Source: Pseudomonas ovata
Lineage (GTDB): Bacteria; Pseudomonadota; Gammaproteobacteria; Pseudomonadales; Pseudomonadaceae
Reading direction: 5' to 3'
Assembly: GCF_003131185.1 (NCBI RefSeq)
Contig: NZ_QFFU01000016.1
Span: 1 to 64,000 of the forward strand
DNA: 64,000 bases
Part shown: positions 1 to 8,599 of the stretch, piece after piece
Numbering within the stretch: position 1 is the stretch's first letter
Layout of the letters: every line of letters starts with the position of its first letter
Program-made: the position numbers and the translations under genes
The notes under the pieces: generated by a model
The model's database searches: none
Told to the model about the DNA's origin: nothing
What the model saw: the letters and a program-made list of their open reading frames with translations, nothing else

Positions 1-35
1 TGGGTGCGGCGCAGGCGCATGCGGCTGCCGTTGAG
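1..35. repeat. Left copy of a 35-bp direct repeat of the FadR gene 3' end
   Basis: Bases 1-35 are identical to bases 206-240, which encode the C-terminal tail of the FadR-type regulator on the minus strand. The repeat period is 205 bp, and the intervening segment carries the regulator's stop codon and a REP hairpin. The left copy runs off the window, so the full length of the duplication cannot be seen. This looks like a tandem duplication of gene tail plus REP. Confidence 0.8.
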
Positions 36-73
36 TCGCGGGCCAGCAGGCTATTGGGACAGACACCGTCCGG

Positions 74-181
74 TAGGAGCCCGCTTGCCGGCGACCGAGT
101 GCGTAGCGCTCGCAGAAATCTTGGAAACGCCACTATTTTTACGACTGCTACGCAGCCGGTCGCGGGCAAGCGCGCTCCTAC
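74..181. repeat. REP pair (inverted, GGAGC-GCTTGCC family)
   Basis: The segment opens with TAGGAGCCCGCTTGCCGGCG and closes with the inverted form GGTCGCGGGCAAGCGCGCTC followed by CTA. It is therefore an imperfect long hairpin of the kind formed by two opposed Pseudomonas REP sequences (REPIN). The same family recurs at 23061-23234 and 57650-57770. It lies just after the stop codon of the minus-strand regulator and could stabilise that 3' end. Confidence 0.8.
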
Positions 182-186
182 GGGGG

Positions 187-921
187 TCAGTCGCCGTATA
201 GCGACTGGGTGCGGCGCAGGCGCATGCGGCTGCCGTTGAGGTGCAGGTACATGGCGGCACGCGCGGCATCGACGTTGCCCTGGGCGATGGCTTCGTAGAT
301 CTGCCGGTGTTCGGCATCGATGCCCTTGAGGTAGGCGGTGCGGTCGCTTTGACCGGTGTAGGCCGAGTTCATGCGGGTGCGCGGGATCAGCTTGGTGCCC
401 AGGTGCTTCATGATGTCGATCAGGTAGGCATTGCCGCTGGCCTTGGCAATCTTCAGATGGAACTGGAAGTCGGCATTGATGGTGGTGCCGGATTTTTGCG
501 GGCCTTCGAGCAGCGCCTCGAAGGCCCGCTTCAGTTCCAGCAACGCCTCGGGGCTGCGCCGCTGGGCGGCCATCCCGGCGGCTTCCACTTCCACGCTCAG
601 GCGAAACTCCAGCAGATTGAGTACATCGGACAAGGTGGCGATGGTCGCCGGCCCCACGCTGAAGCCTTCCGGTGCCGGCATGTCGAGCACGAAGGTGCCG
701 ACCCCGTGCCGGGTCTCGACCAGACCGGCAGCCTGCAACCGCGACAGGGCATCACGCACCACGGTGCGACTGACACCTTCGGCTTCCATGATATGCACTT
801 CCGAGGGCAGCTTTTCGCCGCGCTGCAGCACGCCGTCGCGCATGCGCTGGGCAAAGCGGTCGACCAGGGTTTCGGCCAGGCGTCGATGGTTTTTCTGCGC
901 GGGAGCGGCGTTGTCGGACAT
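187..921 (-). CDS. FadR/GntR-family transcriptional regulator (FadR1)
   Basis: A 244-aa regulator of the FadR subfamily of GntR. Residues ~10-85 form the winged helix-turn-helix (GEKLPSE, GVSRTVVRDALSRLQ, VETRHGVGTFV), and the rest is an all-helical FCD effector domain with the usual Asp/His positions (DFQFH, DAEHRQIYEAI, YLHLNGS). The start at 921 is chosen because the wing-helix region begins soon after, and the longer frame adds atypical residues. It is divergent from a paralogue at 1037, with about 115 bp between the starts. No target gene is adjacent on the left within the window, so the effector (usually an organic or sugar acid) is unknown. Its tail is partly duplicated at bases 1-35. 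Confidence 0.88.
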   Translation of the reverse strand: MSDNAAPAQKNHRRLAETLVDRFAQRMRDGVLQRGEKLPSEVHIMEAEGVSRTVVRDALSRLQAAGLVETRHGVGTFVLDMPAPEGFSVGPATIATLSDVLNLLEFRLSVEVEAAGMAAQRRSPEALLELKRAFEALLEGPQKSGTTINADFQFHLKIAKASGNAYLIDIMKHLGTKLIPRTRMNSAYTGQSDRTAYLKGIDAEHRQIYEAIAQGNVDAARAAMYLHLNGSRMRLRRTQSLYGD

Positions 922-1036
922 TACAGCCTCATTCTTGTCGGATACCCGATTATAGGCCGCACAGAACGACAAACACACCCGCATCCCGGCGCGTCACGAG
1001 GTTATACTCAGCGCCCCACAGGACTTGACCATCGAT

Positions 1037-1753
1037 ATGGACCAACCATCCGCCGCTTCGGGCCGTCGCTCGAACCTGACCCAGCAGCTGGTCGCCGAGT
1101 TTTCCCGCAGGATTCGTGAAGGCGAGATCAAAAGCGGTGAAAAACTGCCCACCGAGCAGGCCATCATCCTTGAAACCGGTGTCAGCCGCACTGTGGTGCG
1201 TGAAGCCATGTCGCGCCTGCAGGCCGAGGGCCTGGTGGAAACCCGCCACGGCATCGGCACCTTCGTGGTCGATGCCGCACAAGCACGCAGCGCAACGCCC
1301 GACGAGCCAGCGGTCGGCACGCGCCACGACGCCGTGGCGGTGCTCGAACTGCGCCTGAGCCTGGAGCCGGAAGCCGCTGCCCTGGCCGCCCGGCGCCGCA
1401 CCCCGGAACAACTGGAGGCCATCGCCCAGGCGTTGCAGCATTTGCAGGACTGCGCCCGGCAAGGCGTCGATACGGTACAGGCTGACTACCAGTTCCATCG
1501 CCATATTGCCCTGTGCACCGCCAATGGCTTTTTCACCGACGTGATGAACCAGTTGGGCAGCAGCATCCTGCCACGCATCGGCACCGGCTTCGGCAACCAG
1601 CCCGTGCTGGCGCATGCCGAAGACCCCGAGGCCCAGGCCCGCGAGCAGGCGCAGATCTTCACGGCCATCGTCCATCAGGACGGCGACGCGGCCCGCGCGG
1701 CCATGCGCCTGCACCTGATCAACTGCCTGCAGCGGCTGGACACAAACCGTTAG
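1037..1753 (+). CDS. FadR/GntR-family transcriptional regulator (FadR2)
   Basis: A 238-aa FadR-type regulator. The N-terminal winged HTH carries GEKLPTEQ and GVSRTVVREAMSRLQ, followed by VETRHGIGTFVVD. The C-terminal FCD domain has DYQFHRHIAL and a terminal AMRLHLINCLQRL segment. It strongly resembles FadR1 across the HTH, so the two divergent genes are probably an old duplication. An in-frame TTG lies 12 bases upstream (1025), but the ATG at 1037 is preferred. The gene ends just before the cobalamin riboswitch and is not obviously part of that operon. The ligand is unknown. Confidence 0.87.
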   Translation: MDQPSAASGRRSNLTQQLVAEFSRRIREGEIKSGEKLPTEQAIILETGVSRTVVREAMSRLQAEGLVETRHGIGTFVVDAAQARSATPDEPAVGTRHDAVAVLELRLSLEPEAAALAARRRTPEQLEAIAQALQHLQDCARQGVDTVQADYQFHRHIALCTANGFFTDVMNQLGSSILPRIGTGFGNQPVLAHAEDPEAQAREQAQIFTAIVHQDGDAARAAMRLHLINCLQRLDTNR

Positions 1754-1774
1754 CGACTCGTGTGTCGATGGTTT

Positions 1775-2095
1775 ACCATCGCCGCCGTCGGTTTCCGAGA
1801 GGAACTAACAGGGAATTCGCAGGCCGTGAAACGCCTGGTTTTGCCTGAGAAGTCGACGCGCGAAGGTGAGTCAAGGCGCAAAGCGGCGAGCAAGCGGAGT
1901 TTACTCAAGTAAATGAGCATTGCGATCCGGTTTGCAACGCAGCACCACCGATGCGCAGTCACCGCTCAGGTAAAAGCAAACGAAACTGCCCCCGCAACTG
2001 TAGGCATCGAGCCGCTTCATAGGCGCCACTGGGTTTCACCCCCGGGAAGGCTGGAGCAAGGCGCAGACGTGCCAGTCAGGAGACCTGCCGACCTG
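1775..2095 (+). ncRNA. Cobalamin riboswitch with an inserted repeat element
   Basis: Conserved B12-riboswitch blocks appear in order. TAACAGGGAATTCG is at 1806-1819, CTGCCCCCGCAACTGTAG at 1986-2003, GCGCCACTGGG near 2022, GGGAAGGC near 2044, and the B12 box AGTCAGGAGACCTGCC at 2074-2089. It sits directly upstream of a cobalamin-type ABC importer, the expected target. Between GTGAAACGCCTG and CTGCCCCCGC, where about ten bases are normal, there are about 150 bases that match the repeat at 30961-31104. The exact 5' edge is uncertain. Confidence 0.9.
1838..1977. mobile_element. MITE-like element (copy A) inside the cobalamin riboswitch
   Basis: The roughly 140-bp segment has imperfect terminal inverted repeats (GTTTTGCCTGAG on the left, CTCAGGTAAAAGC on the right). 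Its core has AAAGCGGCGAGCAAGCG, AATGAGCATTGCGA and AACGCAGCA blocks in the same order as copy B at 30961-31104. It has no coding capacity. It lies in a peripheral loop of the riboswitch, so it may extend a stem without destroying the core. Confidence 0.7.
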
Positions 2096-2250
2096 AATTT
2101 TTACTGACCGGCGGGGTGTCCGGGAAGGACATCCGCGCACGCCTTGCTGTCGTGTGTTCTGCCGAGGCCTGCCTGTCGGGTCGCGACCGCGATGTATTTC
2201 CTGCCTGTACACTGCGTCCCGCTTTCGTACGAAATGGAGATCGCCCTTTC

Positions 2251-3276
2251 ATGCCGCCCCTGCTGTCGCTGCCGCGCCTGACCCTGCTGATGGTCACCCT
2301 GGGCTTTTGTGCCCAGAGCCTTGCCGCCCCCACCCGGTATCCGCTGACGATCGAGAACTGCGGCCTGCCGCTGACCTTCGCCAAGGCCCCGGACAAGGCG
2401 GTGACCATCGGCCAGGCCGGCACCGAGATGCTCTATGAACTGGGCCTGGGTGAACGCCTGGCCGGCACTTCACTGTGGTTCAACGACGTACTGCCGCGCT
2501 TCAAGGCCCAGAACGACAAGGTCGAGCGCCTGGCCGACAACGACCCAAGTTTCGAAGCAGTGATCGGCAAACGCCCGGGGCTGGTGGCCGTGCAACTGGA
2601 GTGGATGGTGGGCAAACAGGGCGTGGTCGGCACCCGCGAGCAGTTTCATGACCTGAAGATCCCGACCTACATCCTGCCTTCGGACTGTGAAGGCAAGGAC
2701 AACCTGGTCGGCGCCGACGGTACGCGGCTGGAGCCGTTTCGCATCGACACCCTCTATAAAAGCGTCGAGCAACTGGCTCAGATCTTCGACGTCCAGGACC
2801 GTGGCCGTCAGGTGGTCGACGAACTGAAGGCGCGGCTGGCCAAGGCGCTGGCCAACGTCGACCGCAACAAGGCCAAAGACGTCTCGGCGGTGTTCTGGTT
2901 CTCCAGTGCCGACCTCGACATCGACCCGTATGTGGCCGGGCGCAAAGGCATTCCGGATTTCATGCTCAACAGCCTGGGGCTGCGCAACATCGTCACCTCC
3001 GATGAAGAGTGGCCGACCGTGGGCTGGGAAACCATTGCCAAGGCCAACCCGAACATCCTGGTCATCGCCCGCATGGACCGCCGCCGCTTTCCGGCTGACG
3101 ACTACACGCGCAAACTGGCCTTCCTCAAGTCGGACCCGGTGACGCGCAACATGGACGCGGTCAAGAACGACCGCATCGTCATCATCGACGCCGACGCCAT
3201 GCAGGCCAGCCTGCGCATGTTCACAGGTATCGAAGAGCTGGCCGACGCTGCTGACCGGTTCAACAAGGCCCCATGA
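2251..3276 (+). CDS. Periplasmic cobalamin-type substrate-binding protein (BtuF-like)
   Basis: A 341-aa protein with an N-terminal signal peptide (about 25 residues ending QSLAA) and a PF01497-type periplasmic binding fold of the class that binds cobalamin, haem or siderophores. It is the first gene after the cobalamin riboswitch, and its stop overlaps the start of the permease gene by four bases (ATGA). The start at 2251 is chosen because the signal peptide begins there, with GGAGA upstream; a longer frame from 2116 would bury it. Context gives the B12 assignment; the family alone would allow Fe-siderophore. A role in delivering B12, cobinamide or a related corrinoid to the inner-membrane permease is inferred. 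Confidence 0.83.
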   Translation: MPPLLSLPRLTLLMVTLGFCAQSLAAPTRYPLTIENCGLPLTFAKAPDKAVTIGQAGTEMLYELGLGERLAGTSLWFNDVLPRFKAQNDKVERLADNDPSFEAVIGKRPGLVAVQLEWMVGKQGVVGTREQFHDLKIPTYILPSDCEGKDNLVGADGTRLEPFRIDTLYKSVEQLAQIFDVQDRGRQVVDELKARLAKALANVDRNKAKDVSAVFWFSSADLDIDPYVAGRKGIPDFMLNSLGLRNIVTSDEEWPTVGWETIAKANPNILVIARMDRRRFPADDYTRKLAFLKSDPVTRNMDAVKNDRIVIIDADAMQASLRMFTGIEELADAADRFNKAP

Positions 3277-4295
3277 GAGCCTGGGTGTTGGTGGGCCATG
3301 CCCTGTGGGTCAGCGTCGTGCTGGTACTGGCCGTGATCGCCGGCGCCGCCATCGGCGAAACCTGCATCAGCATGGAGGTGGTCGGGCAGATCCTGGCCAA
3401 CAAGCTATGGGGCGCCGGTTTCCCGGTTGACCCCATCGACGAAGGCATCATCTGGAACTACCGCCTGACCCGTGCCATCGTCGCCGCCGCCTGCGGTGCC
3501 GGCCTTGCGCTGTCAGGGGTGGTGCTGCAATCGCTGCTGCGCAACCCGCTGGCAGAGCCATATTTGCTGGGTATTTCTGCCGGCGCCTCGACCGGTGCGG
3601 TGCTGGTCGCCCTGCTGGGCATCGGTGCCGGGGCGATTTCGCTGTCGGCCGGCGCATTCGCCGGCGCCATGGCCGCGTTTGCCATGGTCGCCCTGCTCGC
3701 CCGCTCTTCCCAAGGCTCAAGCGCGGCCGGGCATATCATTCTGGCGGGCATTGCCGGCTCACAACTGTTCAATGCCCTGACGTCGTTTCTGATCACCAAG
3801 TCGGCCAGCTCCGAGCAGGCACGCGGCATCATGTTCTGGCTGCTGGGCAACCTCAGCGGCGTGCGCTGGCATTCGGTGTGGCTGGCGGTGCCGGTGGTGC
3901 TGGCCGGCCTGCTGGTGTGCATGTGGCATCGCCGGGCGCTGGATGCGTTCATGTTCGGCAGCGACTCGGCCGCCTCGCTGGGCATTGCGGTACGCCGTGT
4001 GCAAGTACTGCTGATCACCTGCGCAGCGCTGATCACCGCCGTGATGGTGTCGATTGTCGGCTCCATCGGTTTTGTCGGTCTGGTGATCCCGCATGCCGTG
4101 CGCATGCTGGTCGGCGTGCGTCATACCCGGCTGGTGCCGGTCAGCGCCTTGTGCGGCGCGCTGTTTCTGATTGCCGCTGACGTGCTGTCGCGCACATTGA
4201 TCAAGGGCCAGACCCTGCCGGTCGGGGTGATCACCGCGCTGATCGGCGCGCCGGTGTTCGCCCTGATCCTGATCCGGGGAAAAAGCCCGCGATGA
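3273..4295 (+). CDS. FecCD/BtuC-type ABC transporter permease
   Basis: A 340-aa polytopic inner-membrane protein of the BtuC/FecCD family, with about ten hydrophobic segments. Typical motifs are RLPR-like WNYRLTRAIVAAACGAGLALSG near residue 65, LRNPLAEPYLLGISAGAS near 92, and GFVGLVIPHAVRML near 270, the last being the cytoplasmic coupling region to the ATPase. It overlaps both neighbours by four bases, showing translational coupling within a three-gene importer operon under the cobalamin riboswitch. Cobalamin is the inferred substrate. Confidence 0.9.
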   Translation: MRAWVLVGHALWVSVVLVLAVIAGAAIGETCISMEVVGQILANKLWGAGFPVDPIDEGIIWNYRLTRAIVAAACGAGLALSGVVLQSLLRNPLAEPYLLGISAGASTGAVLVALLGIGAGAISLSAGAFAGAMAAFAMVALLARSSQGSSAAGHIILAGIAGSQLFNALTSFLITKSASSEQARGIMFWLLGNLSGVRWHSVWLAVPVVLAGLLVCMWHRRALDAFMFGSDSAASLGIAVRRVQVLLITCAALITAVMVSIVGSIGFVGLVIPHAVRMLVGVRHTRLVPVSALCGALFLIAADVLSRTLIKGQTLPVGVITALIGAPVFALILIRGKSPR

Positions 4296-5083
4296 ATGCC
4301 TTTTCTCCCTTGCTCGATACCGCAGCGCTCGGTTGCACCGGGCTGACCCATATCGTCAAGGGCCAGGCCTTGCTGCAGGACGTCAGCCTCAGCGTGCGGC
4401 CCGGCGAAACCCTGGGCATTGTCGGCCCTAACGGTTCGGGCAAGTCCACACTGCTCAAGCTGCTGTCAGGTCTCCTGGCACCCAGCGCCGGCAGCGTGCA
4501 CCTGGCCGGCCAGCCGCTGGCACAGATGAAGCGCCGTGACGTGGCCCGGCAACTGGCGGTGGTCGAGCAGCAGGCCGACACCAGCGACAGCATCACCGTG
4601 CGCGACGCCGTGGAGCTGGGTCGCACGCCCTGGCTGTCGGCGCTGGCACCCTGGAGCGGCGAGGACGATGAGATCGTGCGCCAGGCCTTGGTGGACGTCG
4701 ACCTGCTGCACCTGCGCGAGCGTCACTGGCAGACCCTGTCCGGCGGCGAACGCCAGCGCGCGCATATTGCCCGCGCCCTGGCGCAACGGCCGCAGATCCT
4801 GCTGCTGGACGAACCCACCAACCACCTCGACATTCAGCATCAGTTGAGCATTCTCGGCCTGGTCAAGGCCTTGCCGGTCACCTGCGTGATCGCCCTGCAC
4901 GACCTCAACCAGGCGCTGGAATGTGACCGTTTGGCCCTGCTCCACGGTGGGCGCCTGATTGCCTTGGGCCTGCCTCACGACGTGCTGACCCCCGAACGCC
5001 TGCTCAATGCCTTTGGCGTACACGGCCACTGGCTGACCGACCCGCTCGACGGCACGCGGCTGCTGCGCTTGCGCGCCTTGTAA
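4292..5083 (+). CDS. BtuD/FecE-type ABC transporter ATPase
   Basis: A 263-aa ATP-binding subunit. Walker A is GPNGSGKST (~residue 44), the Q-loop is near VVEQQADTSD, the signature is LSGGERQRAHIARALAQ (~148), Walker B is ILLLDEPTNHLD (~170), and the switch His is in CVIALHDLNQAL (~202). It powers the permease encoded by the overlapping upstream gene. The third and last gene of the riboswitch-controlled operon; no terminator with a T-run is visible in the 41-bp gap to the convergent LysR gene. Confidence 0.92.
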   Translation: MNAFSPLLDTAALGCTGLTHIVKGQALLQDVSLSVRPGETLGIVGPNGSGKSTLLKLLSGLLAPSAGSVHLAGQPLAQMKRRDVARQLAVVEQQADTSDSITVRDAVELGRTPWLSALAPWSGEDDEIVRQALVDVDLLHLRERHWQTLSGGERQRAHIARALAQRPQILLLDEPTNHLDIQHQLSILGLVKALPVTCVIALHDLNQALECDRLALLHGGRLIALGLPHDVLTPERLLNAFGVHGHWLTDPLDGTRLLRLRAL

Positions 5084-5124
5084 CACGACTTGCAACGTGT
5101 TCGCGAAATCCGGCCGTTGCGCAG

Positions 5125-6060
5125 TCAGCCTGCAATCGAAGGTGATGGCGCAATGAACCAGTCAGGGTGCAGCACAGGAAAATGTTCTTTCAGCCACTCC
5201 ACAAAGGCTTCTACCTGAGGAGCAAGATGCGTTCTGCTTGGGTAAAGCACCGACACCAGGCGCGGCTGTGGACGATGGGAGCCGAGCACCTCGACCAGTT
5301 CTCCATTTGCCAGGAAGGTCTCAACGGCGATTCCTGGCGCCTGGACAATACCGAAGCCGGCAACACCACATTGAACGTAGGCATTTGACTCATTCACAGT
5401 GATGCCCCCGTGGGGCGTGTAAGGATGATCCTCGCCGTCCACCGAGAAATGCCAGGGAAGCGGCCTCTTACTCTGGCCGGAAAGGAAGCTGACACACCGA
5501 TGATCGATCAGATCGTGCAGGGTCGCGGGTGCCCCACAGGCCTGGAGATACACCGGGGACGCACAGGTCACCATGATGACGGTGCCAATTTTTCTGGCCA
5601 CCAGACTTGAATCTGGAAGGTCACCAATCCTGACGACGCAGTCGATGCCCTCGGCCACAAGATCCACCCTGCGGTCGGTCACCCCCAGCGCCAGCTCGAT
5701 TTCGGGAAAAGCCTCTGTAAATCGCCTGAGGCTTTCCATGAAGCGGTGCTGGGAAAAGGCCGTGGGGATATCGATTCGAAGCCGTCCACGTAATGCTGAT
5801 CCATTGCGATCAAACATGGTCGTCGTCTCTGCGATGTTCGCCAGGATTTCTTTGACGCGTTCGTAAAATCGCGCGCCCTGCGCAGTCAGTTTTACCTTGC
5901 GAGTCGTGCGCTGAAAGAGCCGAACTCCCAGCGAAGCTTCAAGGTCCTGAATGGTACGAGTGACGTGCGGGCGCCCTGTCTGCATGGCTTCTGCAACTTT
6001 GGTGAAGCTCTCCAGTTCCGCCAGCCTGGCGAATACCTGCATCGCCTGTAGAAGCTCCAT
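5125..6060 (-). CDS. LysR-family transcriptional regulator
   Basis: A 311-aa LysR-type regulator. The N-terminal HTH begins MELLQAMQVFARLAELESFTKVAEA and continues GRPHVTRTIQDLEASLGVRLFQRTTRKVKLTAQG. The C-terminal periplasmic-binding-like domain is of the CrgA/PecT type (RIDIPTAFSQHRFMESLRRF, DRRVDLVAEGIDCVVRIG). The start at 6060 is chosen since LysR proteins start about eight residues before the HTH; the open frame continues upstream without domain homology. It is divergent from the MDR oxidoreductase (start 6219; 158-bp gap), a common arrangement for a regulator and its target. Confidence 0.9.
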   Translation of the reverse strand: MELLQAMQVFARLAELESFTKVAEAMQTGRPHVTRTIQDLEASLGVRLFQRTTRKVKLTAQGARFYERVKEILANIAETTTMFDRNGSALRGRLRIDIPTAFSQHRFMESLRRFTEAFPEIELALGVTDRRVDLVAEGIDCVVRIGDLPDSSLVARKIGTVIMVTCASPVYLQACGAPATLHDLIDHRCVSFLSGQSKRPLPWHFSVDGEDHPYTPHGGITVNESNAYVQCGVAGFGIVQAPGIAVETFLANGELVEVLGSHRPQPRLVSVLYPSRTHLAPQVEAFVEWLKEHFPVLHPDWFIAPSPSIAG

Positions 6061-6218
6061 CAGCCCTCCTCCAAGAAACCTGTCACTGCGATGATTGTTG
6101 CTTGCCAGCATAACAATGCTGTCGGTTCCTGCGCATTTATCCCGGCGGGGCAATCCAGAACAATGGGCGCTGACAGAGCGTTTCCTGCTCTGCACCTCAA
6201 AACGACTGGAGACGGAAC

Positions 6219-7232
6219 ATGAAAGCGTGGCTTCTGAACGATTTCGGACTGGATAACCTGGTACAGGGCGAGACACAGACCCCCGTGCCCCAAGCCGGTG
6301 AACTGCTGGTGAAAGTAGGCGCGGTATCGCTCAACTTCCGCGACAAGGCCATCGTTGACGGTATCTACGAACCTCACAAGGTGCCCAAGCCGCTGATCCC
6401 CGTCAGCGATGCGGCGGGGACTGTCGTGGCAGTGGGCGAAGGTGTCAGCCGATTCGCCGTTGGCGATCGGGTCAACTCACACCTGTATTCACGCTGGCTG
6501 GACGGCATGCCTGGGCCGGATGAACCCGACTACTGCTTCGGCTCGCCACTGCCGGGTGGCCTGGCGCAGTACATGGTCATTCATGAAGACAGCGCGGTAC
6601 GCGTTCCTGACTACATGTCGGATGAGGAGGCCGCGACCCTTCCGATTGCGGCCCTGACAGCGTGGTATGCGCTCGTCGACTATGGTCAGGTCGAGGCCGG
6701 CCAGACCGTTCTGGTGCAGGGATCTGGAGGTGTTTCTGTTTTTGCGGCACAGATTGCCACTGCCTTGGGCGCCAGGGTCATCGTCACCTCCAGCCGTGAT
6801 GCCAATCTGCAAGCGGTAAAAAAGCTGGGCGCGGTTGCTGGCGTGAACTATCGCACCACCCCTGAGTGGGCCGAGGAAGTCCTGAAGCTCACTGATGGCA
6901 AGGGCGTGGATCTGCTGCTGGACGTGGCAGGCGGTGACGGCATCAATCAATCGGTTGCCGCCACAAAGGCAGGTGGACGTATTGCGCAGATCGGCTTTCT
7001 GACAGGCCAGACCTCTGCCCTGAACCTGATGCCCATGATTTTTCGACAAACGACGATTCGCGGCATAGCCGTTGCTCCACGCTCGTCATTTGATCGAATG
7101 AACGACTTCCTCAATGAGCACAAGATTCGTCCGATCATCGATCATGTGTACCCGTTCGATCAGGCACGCGAGGCGTACGAACATCTGGCCAGGGGTGCCT
7201 TCGGTAAGGTCGTCATCAAAATCGCTCAGTAA
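6219..7232 (+). CDS. MDR-superfamily NAD(P)-dependent alcohol dehydrogenase / quinone-oxidoreductase-like
   Basis: A 337-aa medium-chain dehydrogenase/reductase. The N-terminal GroES-like domain contains LNFRDKAIVDG and PVSDAAGTVVAVGEGV. The Rossmann domain begins VLVQGSGGVSVFAAQIATALGA (~residue 165). The four-Cys structural zinc lobe of classical alcohol dehydrogenases is not visible, so a quinone-reductase-like or zinc-independent alcohol/enal reductase role is more likely. It is divergent from a LysR regulator that may control it. The physiological substrate cannot be read from the sequence. Confidence 0.85.
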   Translation: MKAWLLNDFGLDNLVQGETQTPVPQAGELLVKVGAVSLNFRDKAIVDGIYEPHKVPKPLIPVSDAAGTVVAVGEGVSRFAVGDRVNSHLYSRWLDGMPGPDEPDYCFGSPLPGGLAQYMVIHEDSAVRVPDYMSDEEAATLPIAALTAWYALVDYGQVEAGQTVLVQGSGGVSVFAAQIATALGARVIVTSSRDANLQAVKKLGAVAGVNYRTTPEWAEEVLKLTDGKGVDLLLDVAGGDGINQSVAATKAGGRIAQIGFLTGQTSALNLMPMIFRQTTIRGIAVAPRSSFDRMNDFLNEHKIRPIIDHVYPFDQAREAYEHLARGAFGKVVIKIAQ

Positions 7233-7242
7233 CGACCGCACC

Positions 7243-8268
7243 TCAATGCGACCGCGAACGCCGGACTTCGGCCCGCTGCAAGGTCGTGCTCGGGCTTTCG
7301 TCGAACTGCTTGCGGTACTCGCTGGAAAAGCGCCCCAGGTGGGTGAAGCCCCATTCCATGGCAATCGCCGAGATATTGCGGGTGCCCCGGTGCTCGAGGA
7401 TTTCCTGGCGCACGCCGGTAAGACGGTACTTTTTCAGGTAGGCCATCGGCGAGAGTTCGATGTACTTGCGAAAGCCTTCGAACAGCTTGAAGCGTGATAC
7501 GCCGCTGGCGGCCTCGATGTCCTCGACACACAGGTCTTCGCGGGCGTGGGCGTGAATGTAGTCCCTGGCGCGCACCAGGTAATGCGGCATGCGCACCCCG
7601 AGGGTGTCACGCAAGGCGTCGGAATAGTTATTGGGCTGGGCCAGGATCAGGCCCTTGACCAGAGCGTTTTCCAGGTCGCGACTGAACAGCAGGTGGTCGT
7701 ACAGCTCGCCGCGTTCCATCTCCTCGATAAAGTGCCGAGCCATGCGCCACCAGGAAGCTGCGGCCCCGTTGACCGCGTCCATGCCGGCGGCGAAGCGCAA
7801 GGGCTCGCCGATCGGGCGCTGGAGCAAGTCTTCCAGGGTCTGGTTCATCGCCACCCGGCTGATCACCACCTGCAACTTGCGGCAGTCGCCGGCGATGCTC
7901 AGTTCCTGGGTTTCGTTGGGGGCAATGATCACCCCGTGCTCGGCGTCGGAGCGCAAGCGCTGGCCGCCCTTGTTCAATTCCTGCTCGCCGCACAGCGGCA
8001 GGCTGACGCTGTAGCTGTTGAAGCTGTCGAGGTCGGCGATGCCCACGGTGACATCGGTGCCGTACTCGACAATGCCCAGCGTGGTGGACATCGACTTGAG
8101 CACGTTGGCGCTGTGGCGAAACTGGATGCGCCCCGGGCTGCTGGCCTTGAGCTGGTGAGGGCCGCAGATATGCGACATCCAGGAACAGGCACCGGCCAGG
8201 TCGAAATGGTCGGCATGGATATCACGCAGGTGAGATTCAGGCTTGGAATTGATCATGGCACTCGTCAT
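7243..8268 (-). CDS. AraC/XylS-family transcriptional regulator
   Basis: A 341-aa regulator with an N-terminal AraC_binding_2-type effector region (VLKSMSTTLGIVEYGTDVTVGIADLDSFN) and a C-terminal double HTH (ARDYIHAHAREDLCVEDIEAASGVS...; RNISAIAMEWGFTHLGRFSSEYRKQFDESPS). ATG at 8268 is used; a second ATG at 8256 is possible. Its upstream region carries a perfect 18-bp palindrome and a 22-bp-spaced CGGATAG direct repeat (8374-8402), also found upstream of the alpha/beta hydrolase. Auto-control and control of the hydrolase are inferred. The architecture resembles regulators of aromatic catabolism, but the ligand is not known. Confidence 0.9.
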   Translation of the reverse strand: MTSAMINSKPESHLRDIHADHFDLAGACSWMSHICGPHQLKASSPGRIQFRHSANVLKSMSTTLGIVEYGTDVTVGIADLDSFNSYSVSLPLCGEQELNKGGQRLRSDAEHGVIIAPNETQELSIAGDCRKLQVVISRVAMNQTLEDLLQRPIGEPLRFAAGMDAVNGAAASWWRMARHFIEEMERGELYDHLLFSRDLENALVKGLILAQPNNYSDALRDTLGVRMPHYLVRARDYIHAHAREDLCVEDIEAASGVSRFKLFEGFRKYIELSPMAYLKKYRLTGVRQEILEHRGTRNISAIAMEWGFTHLGRFSSEYRKQFDESPSTTLQRAEVRRSRSH

Positions 8269-8373
8269 CAAGGCTGTTTCGCGGTTATCAGGTGTGCGCT
8301 CTGCGGCGCATCTGCCTGAACTCGATGCAAGCGTCAGGCCACGCCGACCCCGCGCAAACAAACCCGCACTTTG

Positions 8374-8405
8374 CGGATAGCAATCGCGCACTATCCGGAT
8401 AGTGC
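8374..8405. promoter_or_regulatory. Candidate AraC operator upstream of the AraC gene
   Basis: CGGATAG occurs at 8374-8380 and again at 8396-8402, a 22-bp period typical of AraC/XylS half-sites on one helix face. The second copy is part of a perfect 18-bp palindrome, GCACTATCCGGATAGTGC, at 8388-8405. The block lies about 105-135 bp upstream of the AraC start. A matching block is found at 9499-9533. Confidence 0.6.
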
Positions 8406-8599
8406 GGGCGCCAGTGCCTTGAACCGGCGTTTACCCACTCGTCGCCGCCACCGCGCAATGCCCCGGAACAGAGCAGTCCTTGCCTCAAGGCATGGCAACG
8501 CCGCACGGGTGGCGAGCGCTTGACAACAACGTCTGAAAACCGTGTCTAGCGGCTGCACGGCCCAGAATCTGGGTAGTCCCGACACAGCCCTGTTACCGC

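Noticed and set aside
4..317. Short open frames across the REP pair at the window start.
   Set aside because: They are composed of REP sequence and antisense of the FadR1 tail. No ribosome site or conserved product was seen.
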